DNA of 64,000 bases from Gammaproteobacteria bacterium (GTDB taxonomy: Bacteria; Pseudomonadota; Gammaproteobacteria; SURF-13): NCBI GenBank assembly GCA_030680605.1, contig JAUXUQ010000002.1:1-64000 (forward strand), in the 5' to 3' direction. Shown one piece after another: positions 18,484 to 28,025 of the stretch. The notes beneath the pieces are model-generated. The model saw only the letters and a program-made list of their open reading frames with translations, did not search any database and was not told the DNA's origin. The position numbers were made by a program, and so were the translations under genes. Every line of letters starts with the position of its first letter. Positions within the stretch are counted from its first letter, which is position 1.

Positions 18484-18625
18484 GGGGTGTCTGGCATGGG
18501 CCGGTGGCGGCAGGGGTCATGTATTACCAACAACGCCCAAGTATCCGGAACAGGCCTGTGGAAGTCAACTTGCGCGCCCGCCCGAGCGCTCGACGGATAC
18601 AGGGGCTGCGGCTACACTGGTGGAC

Positions 18626-19384
18626 ATGTATTCCAGCGACCCAGCAGAAACGCGGCGCCTGTCGAGCGGGGTGAAATTCGCCCTGTTGCTCGCGCTGGGT
18701 GCTGTTACGGGTGCAGTAATGGCGGGTCTCGGCGTGCGCTGGGGCTGGTGGACGTTTGGCGCCGGTTTCTCGCTACTGAAATATGCGGCGATCGGGGCCG
18801 TGATCTCGGTACCTTTGTCGCTGCTGGGGCTGTGGTTCGTGGCGTGTCGTCGTCTGCGCGGGCGAGGCTGGGCGATGGTGGCGCTGGCCGCAGGCCTGGC
18901 CGGTGTGTGGGTGCCACTGCATACGCTCTACAGCGCCCGCGGCCTGCCCATGATTCATGACATCAGCACCGATCTGGGCAATCCGCCAGCATTCGTGGCC
19001 GTGCTGCCGCTGCGTGCCGGGGCGTCGAATACCCCAGAGTATGGCGGTGTGTCAGTTGCCGCGCTGCAAAAACAGTTTTATCCGGATATCCAGCCGTTGA
19101 CGCTGGCAGCGCCGCCGGCGCAGGTGTTTGCGCAGGCGTTGGCGGTCGCACAGGCCATGGGCTGGGAGATCGTCGAGGCCAATCAGGCTGCTGGCCGCAT
19201 TGAGGCCACGGCTACCACCTTCTGGTTCGGTTTCAAGGATGACGTGGTGGTGCGCCTCACCCCGGCCGGGGCGGGCAGCCGTATCGATGTGCGTTCCCTC
19301 TCACGCGTGGGCGTGAGTGATCTGGGCGTTAACGCACAACGGATACGGGACTATCTGGAAAAACTGGGGAACAGCAGTTTTTAG
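18626..19384 (+). CDS. DUF1499 domain membrane protein
   Basis: 252-residue protein with three N-terminal hydrophobic segments (about 14-36, 48-72 and 80-102) followed by a soluble DUF1499 domain of about 140 residues. Function unknown; the C-terminal part has the GWEIVEANQAAGRIEATATTFWFGFKDD pattern typical of that family. ATG 18626 is used because the upstream open frame overlaps mlaF in antisense. Its last codons form a hairpin shared with the 3' end of convergent rpsT; the two stop codons overlap. Confidence 0.8.
   Translation: MYSSDPAETRRLSSGVKFALLLALGAVTGAVMAGLGVRWGWWTFGAGFSLLKYAAIGAVISVPLSLLGLWFVACRRLRGRGWAMVALAAGLAGVWVPLHTLYSARGLPMIHDISTDLGNPPAFVAVLPLRAGASNTPEYGGVSVAALQKQFYPDIQPLTLAAPPAQVFAQALAVAQAMGWEIVEANQAAGRIEATATTFWFGFKDDVVVRLTPAGAGSRIDVRSLSRVGVSDLGVNAQRIRDYLEKLGNSSF
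19359..19382. terminator. Putative bidirectional terminator, DUF1499/rpsT
   Basis: Arms AAAAACTG (19359-19366) and CAGTTTTT (19375-19382) with an 8-base loop. Both strands end the stem in five T residues, so the hairpin could stop transcription from either side. It covers the end of DUF1499 and reaches into the rpsT stop codon. The stem has only three GC-type pairs, so strength is uncertain. Confidence 0.5.
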
Positions 19385-19641
19385 AGGGCGTGCAGGCGTG
19401 TGTTAAGGCGGCTCTTGTGGCGGGCGGCCTTGTTCTTGTGGATGAGGCCTTTGCGGGCCGTGGTGTCCAGCTCGGAAACCGCATCTTTGTAGGCGCTGGT
19501 GCCACGTGTCTTGTCACCGGAGGCGATCGCCTGCACGGCTTTTTTGACGCTGGTGCGCAGTGAGGAGCGCTGATCGACGTTGAGCTGGCGGTGCTTTTCC
19601 GCCTGCCGTACGCGCTTTTTGGCTTGTAGGGTGTTGGCCAC
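19381..19641 (-). CDS. rpsT: 30S ribosomal protein S20
   Basis: Small-subunit protein that binds 16S rRNA. The 86 residues match the family, with the Lys/Arg-rich ANTLQAKKRVRQAEKHRQLN start. The initiator is GTG 19641, preceded by a good AGGAG site six bases upstream (TTCAGGAGATTTACC-GTG); the longer open frame is not real. GTG gives poor initiation; in E. coli rpsT the start is also non-AUG and is linked to autoregulation (established knowledge). It is divergent from murJ, the usual arrangement. Confidence 0.97.
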   Translation of the reverse strand: MANTLQAKKRVRQAEKHRQLNVDQRSSLRTSVKKAVQAIASGDKTRGTSAYKDAVSELDTTARKGLIHKNKAARHKSRLNTRLHAL

Positions 19642-19779
19642 GGTAAATCTCCTGAATTCCGAACGGAGTATTATCCGAATTTGAGGCCTGCACGTCAATG
19701 TGCGATTGGCGCTGAGGCCCTGTTTTCTGCGATAATTCGACCACTTAACGGTTATCAAAAATCCGGTCAGGGCATTGCG

Positions 19780-21348
19780 CTGAGCAAGAATCTACTCAAA
19801 TCCACCGCCACTGTGGGCGCCGTCACCCTGATTTCGCGCGTGCTGGGCTTTGTGCGCGACATGGTGATTGCCCGCCTGTTTGGCGCCGGCAGCGGCGCGG
19901 ACGCCTTTTTCGTCGCCTTCCGTATCCCCAACTTCTGGCGCCGGTTGTTTGCCGAGGGCTCGTTTTCGCAGGCCTTCGTGCCCATCCTCACCGAATACAA
20001 GACTCAGCGCAGTCACGCCGAGGTGCAGGAACTGGCCGACCGTGTCACCGGCACGCTGGGGGTGGTGCTGTTTGGCATGACGCTGATCGGGGTGGTGGCC
20101 GCCCCGCTGGTGGTCATGCTGTTCGCCCCCGGCTTTCTCGACGAGCCGGAGCGCTACGGCATGACGGTCGAGATGCTGCGCATCACCTTCCCCTACCTTC
20201 TATTTGTATCGCTGGCGGCGCTGGCGAGTGGTGTGTTGAACACTTATGGCCGCTTCGGTGTGCCCGCCTTCACGCCGGTGTTTCTCAATCTGGCCATGAT
20301 TGCCGCCGCCATCTGGCTGGCGCCGCATCTGGAGCGGCCCATCACCGCGCTGGCCTGGGGCGTGTTTCTGGGCGGGCTGGTGCAACTGGGGTTTCAGCTG
20401 CCGTATCTGAAAAAGCTGCGCCTGCTGCCGCGACCGCGCTGGGGCTGGAAGGACAGCGGCGTGCGGCGCATCGTGAAGCTCATGATTCCGGCGCTGTTCG
20501 GCGTGTCGGTCACCCAGATCAACCTGTTGTTTGATACCCTGATTGCCTCGTTTCTGGTGGCGGGCAGCGTGTCGTGGCTGTATTACGCCGACCGGCTGGT
20601 GGAGTTTCCGCTCGGCGTGTTCGGTATCGCACTCGCCACGGTCATCCTGCCGGCGCTGTCGCAGAAACACACGGAGGCCTCGGCCTCGGAGTTTTCGCGC
20701 ACGCTGGACTGGGCGCTGCGCTGGGTGGTGCTGATAGGCGCACCGGCCACGGTCGGGCTGCTGCTGCTCGCGAGCCCGCTGCTGACGACCCTGTTCCACT
20801 ACGGCGCATTCAGCGCCCACGATGTGGCGATGTCGGCGCGCAGCCTGATGGCTTTCAGCATCGGCTTGACGGGCTATATTTTTATCAAGATTCTGGCGCC
20901 GGCATTTTATGCCCGGCAGGACATGCGCACACCGGTACGCATCGGCGTCATTGCCATGCTCTCCAACATGGTGCTGAACGTGATACTGGTGTTCCCGCTC
21001 CAGCATGCGGGTCTCGCGCTCGCCACCGCGCTGGCGGCGTTTATCAATGCGGGCCTGCTGTACCGTGCACTGCGGCGGGAGAGCGTGTACCAGCCGCAGC
21101 CCGGCTGGGTGAAATTCCTGCTGCGGGTGCTGGCGGCGAACGCAGTGATGGCGCTGCTGCTGTGGTTTGGCAGCGGTGCGGCGCAAGACTGGCTGGCGTG
21201 GTCGGCGCTGACGCGCGCGGCACATCTGGCGCTGCTGATAGGTGCAGGGGCAGTGGCGTATCTGGTGATGTTGTATCTTACCGGTGTGAAGCTGAAGGAA
21301 TTCTTTAAACCCGCCGTGGAGCAGGTCGCGCCCGGGAAGGCCGACTGA
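19780..21348 (+). CDS. murJ: Lipid II flippase MurJ
   Basis: Multi-pass inner-membrane flippase (MOP superfamily, MviN) that moves lipid II to the periplasmic face for peptidoglycan synthesis. The canonical N-terminus SKNLLKSTATVGAVTLISRVLGFVRD appears immediately after CTG 19780, and AGGG lies seven bases before it, so a rare CTG start giving 522 residues is my choice. The only standard in-frame alternative is TTG 19681, which would add 33 residues without family similarity. About fourteen hydrophobic helices are seen. The stop overlaps the ribF start by one base. Confidence 0.93.
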   Translation: MSKNLLKSTATVGAVTLISRVLGFVRDMVIARLFGAGSGADAFFVAFRIPNFWRRLFAEGSFSQAFVPILTEYKTQRSHAEVQELADRVTGTLGVVLFGMTLIGVVAAPLVVMLFAPGFLDEPERYGMTVEMLRITFPYLLFVSLAALASGVLNTYGRFGVPAFTPVFLNLAMIAAAIWLAPHLERPITALAWGVFLGGLVQLGFQLPYLKKLRLLPRPRWGWKDSGVRRIVKLMIPALFGVSVTQINLLFDTLIASFLVAGSVSWLYYADRLVEFPLGVFGIALATVILPALSQKHTEASASEFSRTLDWALRWVVLIGAPATVGLLLLASPLLTTLFHYGAFSAHDVAMSARSLMAFSIGLTGYIFIKILAPAFYARQDMRTPVRIGVIAMLSNMVLNVILVFPLQHAGLALATALAAFINAGLLYRALRRESVYQPQPGWVKFLLRVLAANAVMALLLWFGSGAAQDWLAWSALTRAAHLALLIGAGAVAYLVMLYLTGVKLKEFFKPAVEQVAPGKAD

Positions 21349-22283
21349 TGGAGATAGTGCGCGGCCTGTACAATTTGCGCGCCGGTCACCGGGGCTGCGT
21401 GGCAACCATTGGCAATTTCGACGGCGTGCACCTGGGGCATCAGGCGGTGCTGGGGCAGCTGGCAGAAAAGGGTGCCGAGCTGCATCTGCCCACCGTGGTG
21501 GTCACTTTCGAGCCGCAGCCGCGGGAGTATTTTTCTCCACAAGCCCCGCCCCGGCTAACGCGCTTTCGCGAAAAGATGCAGGCACTGCGCCGATTTTCGG
21601 TCGACCGCGTGGTGTGTCTGCGTTTCAACAAACAGCTGGCAGACATGCCGGCGCAGGATTTCATCAAGACGCTGCTGGTTGATGGCCTCGGTGTGCGTTA
21701 TCTGGTGGTGGGTGATGACTTCCGCTTCGGGCATCAGCGACGCGGTGATTTCACCCTGTTGCAGGAGGCGGGCAGGCAGCATGGCTTTGAAGTTGTTAAT
21801 ATGCACAGCTTCAGCGTTGCCAACGTGCGGGTGAGCAGTACGCGGGTGCGCGAGGCACTGGCGCAGGGTGATTTTGCGGCGGCGGAACAGTGGCTGGGGC
21901 GACCTTACCGCATGTCGGGCCGGGTTGCGCACGGCGACAAGCGCGGGCGCGAGATGGGTTTTCCGACCGCCAACATTCACCTGTACCGCAAGGCGGCGCC
22001 GTTCCAGGGCGTATTTGTGGTGGAAATGTTCGGCATCCCCGGCGAGCCGGTGACGGGTGCGGCCAATGTCGGCACGCGGCCCACGGTCGGCGGAACACGC
22101 TGTTTGCTGGAAGTACATCTGCTGGATTTTAATGCAGACATCTATGGCTGCCATGTGCAGGTGGAGTTTCTGCACAAGCTGCGGGATGAAATACGGTTTG
22201 AGACGCTCGACGAACTGCAAAAGGCCATCGCGCAGGATTGCGAGCAGGCCCGTGAATTTTTTCGGAATTATTGTTCACGTTAG
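21348..22283 (+). CDS. ribF: Bifunctional riboflavin kinase/FAD synthetase
   Basis: Makes FMN from riboflavin and then FAD, in the cytoplasm. The N-terminal nucleotidyltransferase domain (to about 185) has GNFDGVHLGHQ at 22-32 and VSSTRVREAL; the C-terminal kinase domain shows RGREMGFPTANI and GAANVGTRPTV. 311 residues is the usual length. It is coupled to murJ by a TGATG overlap and precedes ileS, the conserved ribF-ileS-lspA order. A hairpin repeat lies in the gap before ileS. Confidence 0.97.
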   Translation: MEIVRGLYNLRAGHRGCVATIGNFDGVHLGHQAVLGQLAEKGAELHLPTVVVTFEPQPREYFSPQAPPRLTRFREKMQALRRFSVDRVVCLRFNKQLADMPAQDFIKTLLVDGLGVRYLVVGDDFRFGHQRRGDFTLLQEAGRQHGFEVVNMHSFSVANVRVSSTRVREALAQGDFAAAEQWLGRPYRMSGRVAHGDKRGREMGFPTANIHLYRKAAPFQGVFVVEMFGIPGEPVTGAANVGTRPTVGGTRCLLEVHLLDFNADIYGCHVQVEFLHKLRDEIRFETLDELQKAIAQDCEQAREFFRNYCSR

Positions 22284-22297
22284 GATGAAAGATATCG

Positions 22298-22345
22298 AAC
22301 GCAAAGCCAGATTTTTATTTCCTGGCGTCTTTGCGACCTTGCGTT
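22298..22345. repeat. Imperfect inverted repeat between ribF and ileS
   Basis: AACGCAAAGCCAG (22298-22310) can pair with CTGG...CTTTGCG (22322-22335), with a CGT bulge, or with the outer TTGCGTT (22339-22345). The loop is T-rich. It sits between two same-strand genes. The GCAAAG/CTTTGC motif with 8-base periodicity resembles dispersed intergenic repeats rather than a terminator, since no T-run follows. Confidence 0.45.
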
Positions 22346-22376
22346 GAGTTTTTAAGATTCAGATAAGGGGTTGGTG

Positions 22377-25214
22377 GTGACTGATTACAAGGAAACGCTG
22401 AATTTGCCGCAGACGGGCTTTCCCATGAAGGCCGGGCTGGCGACAACAGAGCCGAAGATGCTGCAACACTGGCAGTCGATGGGCCTCTACAAGAAGCTGC
22501 GCGCGGCAGGCAAGGGACGCAAGAAATTCGTGCTGCACGATGGGCCGCCCTACGCCAACGGCGATATTCACATCGGCCATGCGGTAAACAAAATCCTCAA
22601 GGACATCATCGTCAAAAGCAAGACCCTGAGCGGTTTCGATGCTCCTTATGTGCCGGGTTGGGATTGTCACGGCCTGCCCATCGAGCTGATGGTGGAAAAG
22701 AAAGTCGGCAAGGCCGGGGTCAAGGTTGATGCCGCCACCTTCCGCACGGCGTGCCGCGAATACGCCGCCAAACAGGTCGACAGCCAGAGCGCGGATTTCC
22801 AGCGCCTGGGCGTGATTGGTGACTGGGAACACCCCTATCTCACCATGGATTACAAATTCGAGGCCGGCATCATCCGCAGCCTGGCGCGCATCGTACAGAA
22901 TGGCCACGTGCACAAGGGTTACAAGCCGGTGCACTGGTGCGTGGATTGCGCCTCGGCATTGGCCGAAGCCGAAGTGGAATATGAAGACAAGACCTCGCCT
23001 GCGATCGACGTGCGCTTCGCTGTGCTGGATGAAGAAGCCTTGCTTGCGCGCTGCCAGCATGTGCCGGAACAGGAGGGCAGCGGCCCCCTGAGCGTGGTGA
23101 TATGGACCACCACGCCGTGGACGTTGCCTGCCAATCAGGCGGTCGCGCTCAACCCGGAAATGGATTACGTGGTGGCGCAGTGCGTGAGCGAGCACGGCAG
23201 CGAGCGGTTGCTGCTGGCCGAGAAACTGCTGAAGGATGCGATGGGGCGCTATGGTATCAGCGAGTATCGCGTCATCGCCTATTGTCGCGGCAGTGATCTT
23301 GATGGCCTCAAGCTGCAACATCCATTTTACGCCCGCGAAGTGCCGATTATTCTCGGTGTGCACGTCACCGCCGAGGCCGGTACCGGCGCCGTGCATACCG
23401 CGCCGGGGCATGGTCAGGAAGATTACGTGGTCGGCATGCAGTACCGCCTGCCGGTAGACAACCCGGTGGGCAGCGACGGCAAATTTCTGCCCGGCACGGA
23501 GCTGTTCGCGGGCCTGCATGTAGTGAATGCCAGCAGCGAAGTCATCGAAGTACTCAAGATGCGCGGCGCACTGTTGCGCGCCGAGGCGCTGCGCCACAGT
23601 TTTCCACACTGCTGGCGCCATCATACGCCGCTGATTTTTCGCGCCACGCCGCAGTGGTTTATCAGCATGGAGCAGAAATCACTGCGCAGTGCGGCGCTCT
23701 ACGCCATCGAGCAAACCCGCTGGATTCCGGAGTGGGGCAAGGCGCGCATCATCGGCATGGTGGCGGGCCGTCCCGACTGGTGTATTTCGCGCCAGCGCAC
23801 CTGGGGCGTGCCGATCACACTGTTTGTGCACAAGGAAAGCGGCGCGCTGCATCCCGACACCCCGGCGCTGATCGAGCAGGTGGCGCAGCGGGTGGAGAAA
23901 GACGGCATCGATGCCTGGTTTGGTCTCGCTCCCGCCGAGCTGCTGGGCGCGGAGGCGGCGCAGTATGACAAGGTGACCGACACACTGGACGTGTGGTTTG
24001 ACTCCGGCGTCACCCACGCCTGCGTACTGGAGCAGCGTGAAGAATTGAACGGCGTGCCCGCCGACCTGTATCTCGAAGGCTCCGACCAGCACCGCGGCTG
24101 GTTCCAGTCGTCGCTGCTGACCTCGGTGGCCATGCGCGGCGCGGCGCCCTACAAGGCGGTACTCACGCACGGCTTCACGGTGGACGCCAAGGGCGAAAAG
24201 ATGTCCAAGTCCAAGGGCAATGTGGTCGCACCACAGAAGGTGATGAGCAACCTCGGCGCGGATATTTTGCGCTTGTGGGTGGCTTCCACCGATTATCGCG
24301 GCGAGATGAACGTGTCGGATGAAATCCTGAAGCGCGCCGCCGATGCCTATCGCCGTCTGCGCAACACGGCGCGTTTCATGCTGGCCAATTTAAGCGATTT
24401 CGATCCGGCCAGGGATCAGGTTGCGCCCGCCGACATGCTGGCGCTCGACCGCTGGGCGGTGGACCGTGCGTTTCAACTGCAAAAGACGGTGATCGCTGCC
24501 TACGACGACTATGAATTCCATGTCATCTTCCAGCGCCTGCACAATTTCTGCGCAGTGGATATGGGCGGGTTTTATCTGGACATCATCAAGGACCGCCAGT
24601 ACACCACGCAGAAAAACAGCCTGGCGCGCCGCTCGGCGCAGACCGCGATTTATCACGTCGTCGAGGCGCTGGTGCGCTGGTTTGCGCCCATCCTGAGTTT
24701 CACGGCAGAGGAGATTTGGCACTATCTCCCCGGCGCGCGCAAGGAGTCGGTATTGCCGTCGGTGTTGATGGCAACCTGGTATGAAGGCCTGTTCCCGCTC
24801 GATACCGCAGCGCTGGATGCAGCGGCCTGGGGCAAGATCATCGCCGTGCGCGAGGCCGTGAGCAAGGAGATGGAAAAGCTGCGGGCAGCGAATGCCATCG
24901 GCTCCTCGCTCGATGCCGAGATTGATATTTATTGTGACGACGCGTGGCGCTTGCCGCTTGCCGCCCTGCACGACGAAGTGCGCTTTGTGCTGATTACCTC
25001 CGGCGCGCGGGTGCACAGGGTAGACAAGAAGCCTGCCGACGCGCAGGAAGGTGCGAAAGGTTTGTGGCTCAAGGTGCAGCCTTCCACGCATGAAAAATGC
25101 ATTCGTTGCTGGCACCATCGCGAGGACGTCGGCCAGAGCAGCGAACACCCGCAGATTTGCGCCCGCTGTATTGAAAATGTCACGGGCAAGGGTGAGGCAA
25201 GACATTATGCTTAA
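22377..25214 (+). CDS. ileS: Isoleucyl-tRNA synthetase
   Basis: Charges tRNA-Ile; class I synthetase with an editing domain. From GTG 22377, which is preceded by AAGGGG six bases upstream and yields the family start [11 protein letters not shown], the protein has 945 residues; TTG 22371 and GTG 22374 are other in-frame options. The HIGH motif is at 65-68, KMSKS at about 608-612, and the C-terminal zinc site shows CIRC and CARC pairs. Its stop lies inside lspA (8-base overlap), so the two are coupled. Confidence 0.97.
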   Translation: MTDYKETLNLPQTGFPMKAGLATTEPKMLQHWQSMGLYKKLRAAGKGRKKFVLHDGPPYANGDIHIGHAVNKILKDIIVKSKTLSGFDAPYVPGWDCHGLPIELMVEKKVGKAGVKVDAATFRTACREYAAKQVDSQSADFQRLGVIGDWEHPYLTMDYKFEAGIIRSLARIVQNGHVHKGYKPVHWCVDCASALAEAEVEYEDKTSPAIDVRFAVLDEEALLARCQHVPEQEGSGPLSVVIWTTTPWTLPANQAVALNPEMDYVVAQCVSEHGSERLLLAEKLLKDAMGRYGISEYRVIAYCRGSDLDGLKLQHPFYAREVPIILGVHVTAEAGTGAVHTAPGHGQEDYVVGMQYRLPVDNPVGSDGKFLPGTELFAGLHVVNASSEVIEVLKMRGALLRAEALRHSFPHCWRHHTPLIFRATPQWFISMEQKSLRSAALYAIEQTRWIPEWGKARIIGMVAGRPDWCISRQRTWGVPITLFVHKESGALHPDTPALIEQVAQRVEKDGIDAWFGLAPAELLGAEAAQYDKVTDTLDVWFDSGVTHACVLEQREELNGVPADLYLEGSDQHRGWFQSSLLTSVAMRGAAPYKAVLTHGFTVDAKGEKMSKSKGNVVAPQKVMSNLGADILRLWVASTDYRGEMNVSDEILKRAADAYRRLRNTARFMLANLSDFDPARDQVAPADMLALDRWAVDRAFQLQKTVIAAYDDYEFHVIFQRLHNFCAVDMGGFYLDIIKDRQYTTQKNSLARRSAQTAIYHVVEALVRWFAPILSFTAEEIWHYLPGARKESVLPSVLMATWYEGLFPLDTAALDAAAWGKIIAVREAVSKEMEKLRAANAIGSSLDAEIDIYCDDAWRLPLAALHDEVRFVLITSGARVHRVDKKPADAQEGAKGLWLKVQPSTHEKCIRCWHHREDVGQSSEHPQICARCIENVTGKGEARHYA

Positions 25215-25674
25215 ATGGCTCTGGCTTTCGCTGCTGGCGATTGTCCTCGACCAGTTGAGTAAGGTTGTCGTCAGTAACTGGTTGCAACTGTATGAGTCGG
25301 TGGCCGTGTTGCCGTTTTTCAGTTTTACCCTGCTGCACAACCCCGGCGCGGCGTTCAGCTTTCTGGCCGACGCAGGCGGCTGGCAGCGCTGGTTTTTCAC
25401 CGCCATCGCGCTGTTCGTAAGCGTTGTTATCACGGTGTGGCTGCGGCGGTTGCCCGCAGAAGAGAAATGGCAGGCAGCAGCCCTGGCGCTGATACTCGGC
25501 GGCGCGCTGGGCAACGTGATAGACCGCCTGCGCTTCGGCTACGTGGTGGATTTTCTCGATTTTTATTACCAGCAATGGCACTGGCCAGCGTTCAATATCG
25601 CAGATTCTGCCATCACCGTTGGTGTGGCGATATTGCTGTGGGTGACGTTCAGGGGAAGCAAGAAAGCTGCGTAG
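25207..25674 (+). CDS. lspA: Lipoprotein signal peptidase LspA
   Basis: Inner-membrane aspartyl protease that removes signal peptides from prolipoproteins; at least two lipoproteins (FlgH, the efflux adaptor) are encoded in this window. The 155 residues have four transmembrane helices and the catalytic segments [14 protein letters not shown] and FNIADS with both active Asp residues. ATG 25207 overlaps the ileS end by 8 bases; longer in-frame versions run inside ileS. The usual followers fkpB and ispH are absent, replaced by an AT-rich orphan. Confidence 0.95.
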   Translation: MLKWLWLSLLAIVLDQLSKVVVSNWLQLYESVAVLPFFSFTLLHNPGAAFSFLADAGGWQRWFFTAIALFVSVVITVWLRRLPAEEKWQAAALALILGGALGNVIDRLRFGYVVDFLDFYYQQWHWPAFNIADSAITVGVAILLWVTFRGSKKAA

Positions 25675-25782
25675 ATTGATCAGGCGCGCAGCACGCGCTA
25701 CGCTAAAGCCCTTGTCGAGTATGGTGTATCACGAGCGTTAATTCGTGTATCTATGTTGTTGTTAGATCGTTTTGGAGGGGAT

Positions 25783-26799
25783 ATGACTGACAGCAAGGAT
25801 AATGAGGTATCGCCAGAGGGTCGTGGAGACGTAGCCGTAATCGGAGAGGGAACGCCACATCGCATGCCAGTAAGTATCCAAGTTCTCCAGAATATTTATC
25901 ATGAGCTTACGGGGAAAAACGAAGAGATGTCGAAGTCATACGACGACGCCTTCCGAGTTACCTTCGCGGACTTCGAGCAGCTGGATCACCGCATCACGCA
26001 GACATGTGAGCAGTACAGCATATCCACTAGTAACTGCTCTATAAAGGTTTATTACATTAATGATACACAGCAAACATTTAGCTCATTTAATGTATTTCGC
26101 GCCTTTAACGCCGGATCAAGTAGCGCTGTTGAGAGTGTTTTAGTTACCTACAATTTCCTGATACTCCTCCCAAAACTTAATCAACCGCAGAGCTACACGC
26201 TAACGATACGGGTTGCTTCGAAGGTCTCGATAGAGAATAAAATGCAGGATGAGCTATATTTCGAAATGCCAAAGATTTTGCGTCTGATGGGGAGGCGCAC
26301 TGCAGTTGTTGCTATTAAGTACGTAGATTACATGGTTGCACGCAATATGCTTAATGTTGTTGATGAGTGGTTCAAAGCATTACCAAAATCAATGGTGCCC
26401 GCATATTGGGCGTTCATCAGGAAGCGGAGCAGCTACGTACCGCTGATAGCCCGATACTTCGTCGCAGCCGTAGTCGCGCTGATTATTTTTACAACTCTGC
26501 CAAGCTTTGTGCCTCCTGGTGCCACATTGCTGCATTTCGCAAAGTTCTGGCTATTGGCATCAGTTGGCCTTTTTGCTGCGTACAGATTTGCACACCATCT
26601 AGGTAGTGCGGCAGAGGATTCTATTGATCGATGGAGTGAGTTATCGTATGTGAGCCTGACTAGCGGGGACAAGGCCGCAATTAATGAAGCGGAGCAAAGA
26701 AACAGGCACAGTATCGTGTCTGCTTGTTTAAAGCTGCTTGGAGTGCTACTTATTTCCGTTGTTACGAAGGTCATTGTCGAGTTGTTAGTTGGTAACTAA
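25783..26799 (+). CDS. Hypothetical membrane protein, AT-rich orphan
   Basis: 338 residues from ATG 25783, which has GGAGGGG directly upstream; ATG 25753 is a less likely start. I recognise no family. About 220 soluble residues are followed by three hydrophobic stretches at about 225-245, 254-275 and 316-337, so it is probably anchored by its C-terminal half. Codon use and composition are visibly more AT-rich than in the flanking lspA and lpxR-like genes, suggesting horizontal acquisition. No partner gene or mobile-element gene is adjacent. Confidence 0.65.
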   Translation: MTDSKDNEVSPEGRGDVAVIGEGTPHRMPVSIQVLQNIYHELTGKNEEMSKSYDDAFRVTFADFEQLDHRITQTCEQYSISTSNCSIKVYYINDTQQTFSSFNVFRAFNAGSSSAVESVLVTYNFLILLPKLNQPQSYTLTIRVASKVSIENKMQDELYFEMPKILRLMGRRTAVVAIKYVDYMVARNMLNVVDEWFKALPKSMVPAYWAFIRKRSSYVPLIARYFVAAVVALIIFTTLPSFVPPGATLLHFAKFWLLASVGLFAAYRFAHHLGSAAEDSIDRWSELSYVSLTSGDKAAINEAEQRNRHSIVSACLKLLGVLLISVVTKVIVELLVGN

Positions 26800-26868
26800 T
26801 TTAGCATCTGGCTGCAGCAAGGGCGGAATAGCAGAGCGGTATTCCGCCGAATAACTGAAATATCTGAC

Positions 26869-27930
26869 ATGTTGCGCCAAAAAATTTCATCCAGTGTCTC
26901 CAGCCTGCTGTTGTCACTCGCATTGATGGCGATTACGCCGTGGGCGGTGGCAGCGACCGATGCGGGGGCGGAAAAAACGGAAGCGGAAGCGCCGTTGACC
27001 AAGCGTCCGGGGCAGGAGCTGCAGTTGTTTATCGAAAACGACATTCTGGCCGGCACCGACCGTTATTACACCAATGGGTTCAAGCTGGGTTTTGGCGTGC
27101 CGCTCAAAACATTGCAGGGGCTGTTCGAAGGCCCGGCGACGTCGGTGCTTGACTTGCTCTCCGGTGTGGAGGGGCAACACCACTTCGGGCTGTTCTTCGG
27201 CCAGAACATATATACCCCGCGCGATATCAGTGTGCGCGAGGCGCAACCCAATGACCGGCCATGGGCGGCATGGCTGTATCTCGGCGGGGTGGCGCAGCGC
27301 AGGCAGGAGGACCGGCTCGACACCGTGGAGATCGACATTGGCATGGTGGGTCCGGCGGCGCTGGGTGAGCAGGTGCAAAGTCAGTGGCATAGCCTGGTGG
27401 GTGTGCGGCAGCCGCAGGGGTGGGACAACCAACTGCCCAATGAACCTGCGTTTCTGGTGTCGTATGTGCACAAGCGCCGCTTCGGCAATGCGACCTTTGA
27501 TGTTGTGCCGCACATCGGTGCCACGCTGGGCACCGTGATGACGCTGGCGCGCGCAGGCGGTACGCTGCGCATCGGGCACAATATGGAAGGCTTTGGCCCC
27601 GACACCATCGAGCCGGGCGGGAGCATGCTGCAAAACACGCGCCGGGAGGGTGAGCGGGGCGCGCGCACGGACAGTGAGTGGTATGGCTTCATCGGTGCCG
27701 ACGTGCGCTATGTGGCGCACAATGTGTTTCTCGACGGCACACTATTCCGTGACAGCCCGGGCGTAGATAGTCACGACACGGTGCGTGATCTCAGGCTGGG
27801 GTTGTCGCTGCGCCACAAGGAGTTGCGTATTTCGTATACCCGTATCTGGCGCAGCGAAGAATTTTCCACCGCTGCGGGCGGCGGTGGTTCGCAGGTATTT
27901 GATTCGCTCAATCTCGGGCTGGAGTTTTAG
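26869..27930 (+). CDS. LpxR-like lipid A deacylase family protein
   Basis: Outer-membrane beta-barrel of the DUF2219/LpxR family. LpxR removes the 3'-acyloxyacyl group of lipid A in a calcium-dependent way; activity here is inferred. The 353 residues begin with a signal peptide (hydrophobic to about 29). The family-defining segment FIENDILAGTDRYYTNGFKLGF holds the Asn-Asp pair, and QWHSLVGVRQPQGWDNQ contains the conserved His. The chain ends in a hydrophobic residue followed by Phe (LEF), as outer-membrane barrels usually do. It is a single gene between the AT-rich orphan and dapF. Confidence 0.8.
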   Translation: MLRQKISSSVSSLLLSLALMAITPWAVAATDAGAEKTEAEAPLTKRPGQELQLFIENDILAGTDRYYTNGFKLGFGVPLKTLQGLFEGPATSVLDLLSGVEGQHHFGLFFGQNIYTPRDISVREAQPNDRPWAAWLYLGGVAQRRQEDRLDTVEIDIGMVGPAALGEQVQSQWHSLVGVRQPQGWDNQLPNEPAFLVSYVHKRRFGNATFDVVPHIGATLGTVMTLARAGGTLRIGHNMEGFGPDTIEPGGSMLQNTRREGERGARTDSEWYGFIGADVRYVAHNVFLDGTLFRDSPGVDSHDTVRDLRLGLSLRHKELRISYTRIWRSEEFSTAAGGGGSQVFDSLNLGLEF

Positions 27931-28025
27931 TGCGGCAACTGCCGCCCGCCGTTGTTTCAGGCGCTGTCGGGCCGGAGGGCGCGGGGCTTTGCAAAGCCAG
28001 GTGCAGCCTGTAACCTAGCGCTGTC

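Noticed and set aside
18203-18625. Extension of DUF1499 into the mlaF gene
   Set aside because: It would be antisense to mlaF's conserved ATPase core; ATG 18626 gives a normal membrane-protein start.
20200-21405. 401-codon minus-strand frame opposite murJ
   Set aside because: Arg/Gln/His-rich shadow of a membrane-protein gene; no supporting signal.
22359-23624. 421-codon minus-strand frame opposite ileS
   Set aside because: Lies over the conserved HIGH and editing regions of ileS; no independent evidence.
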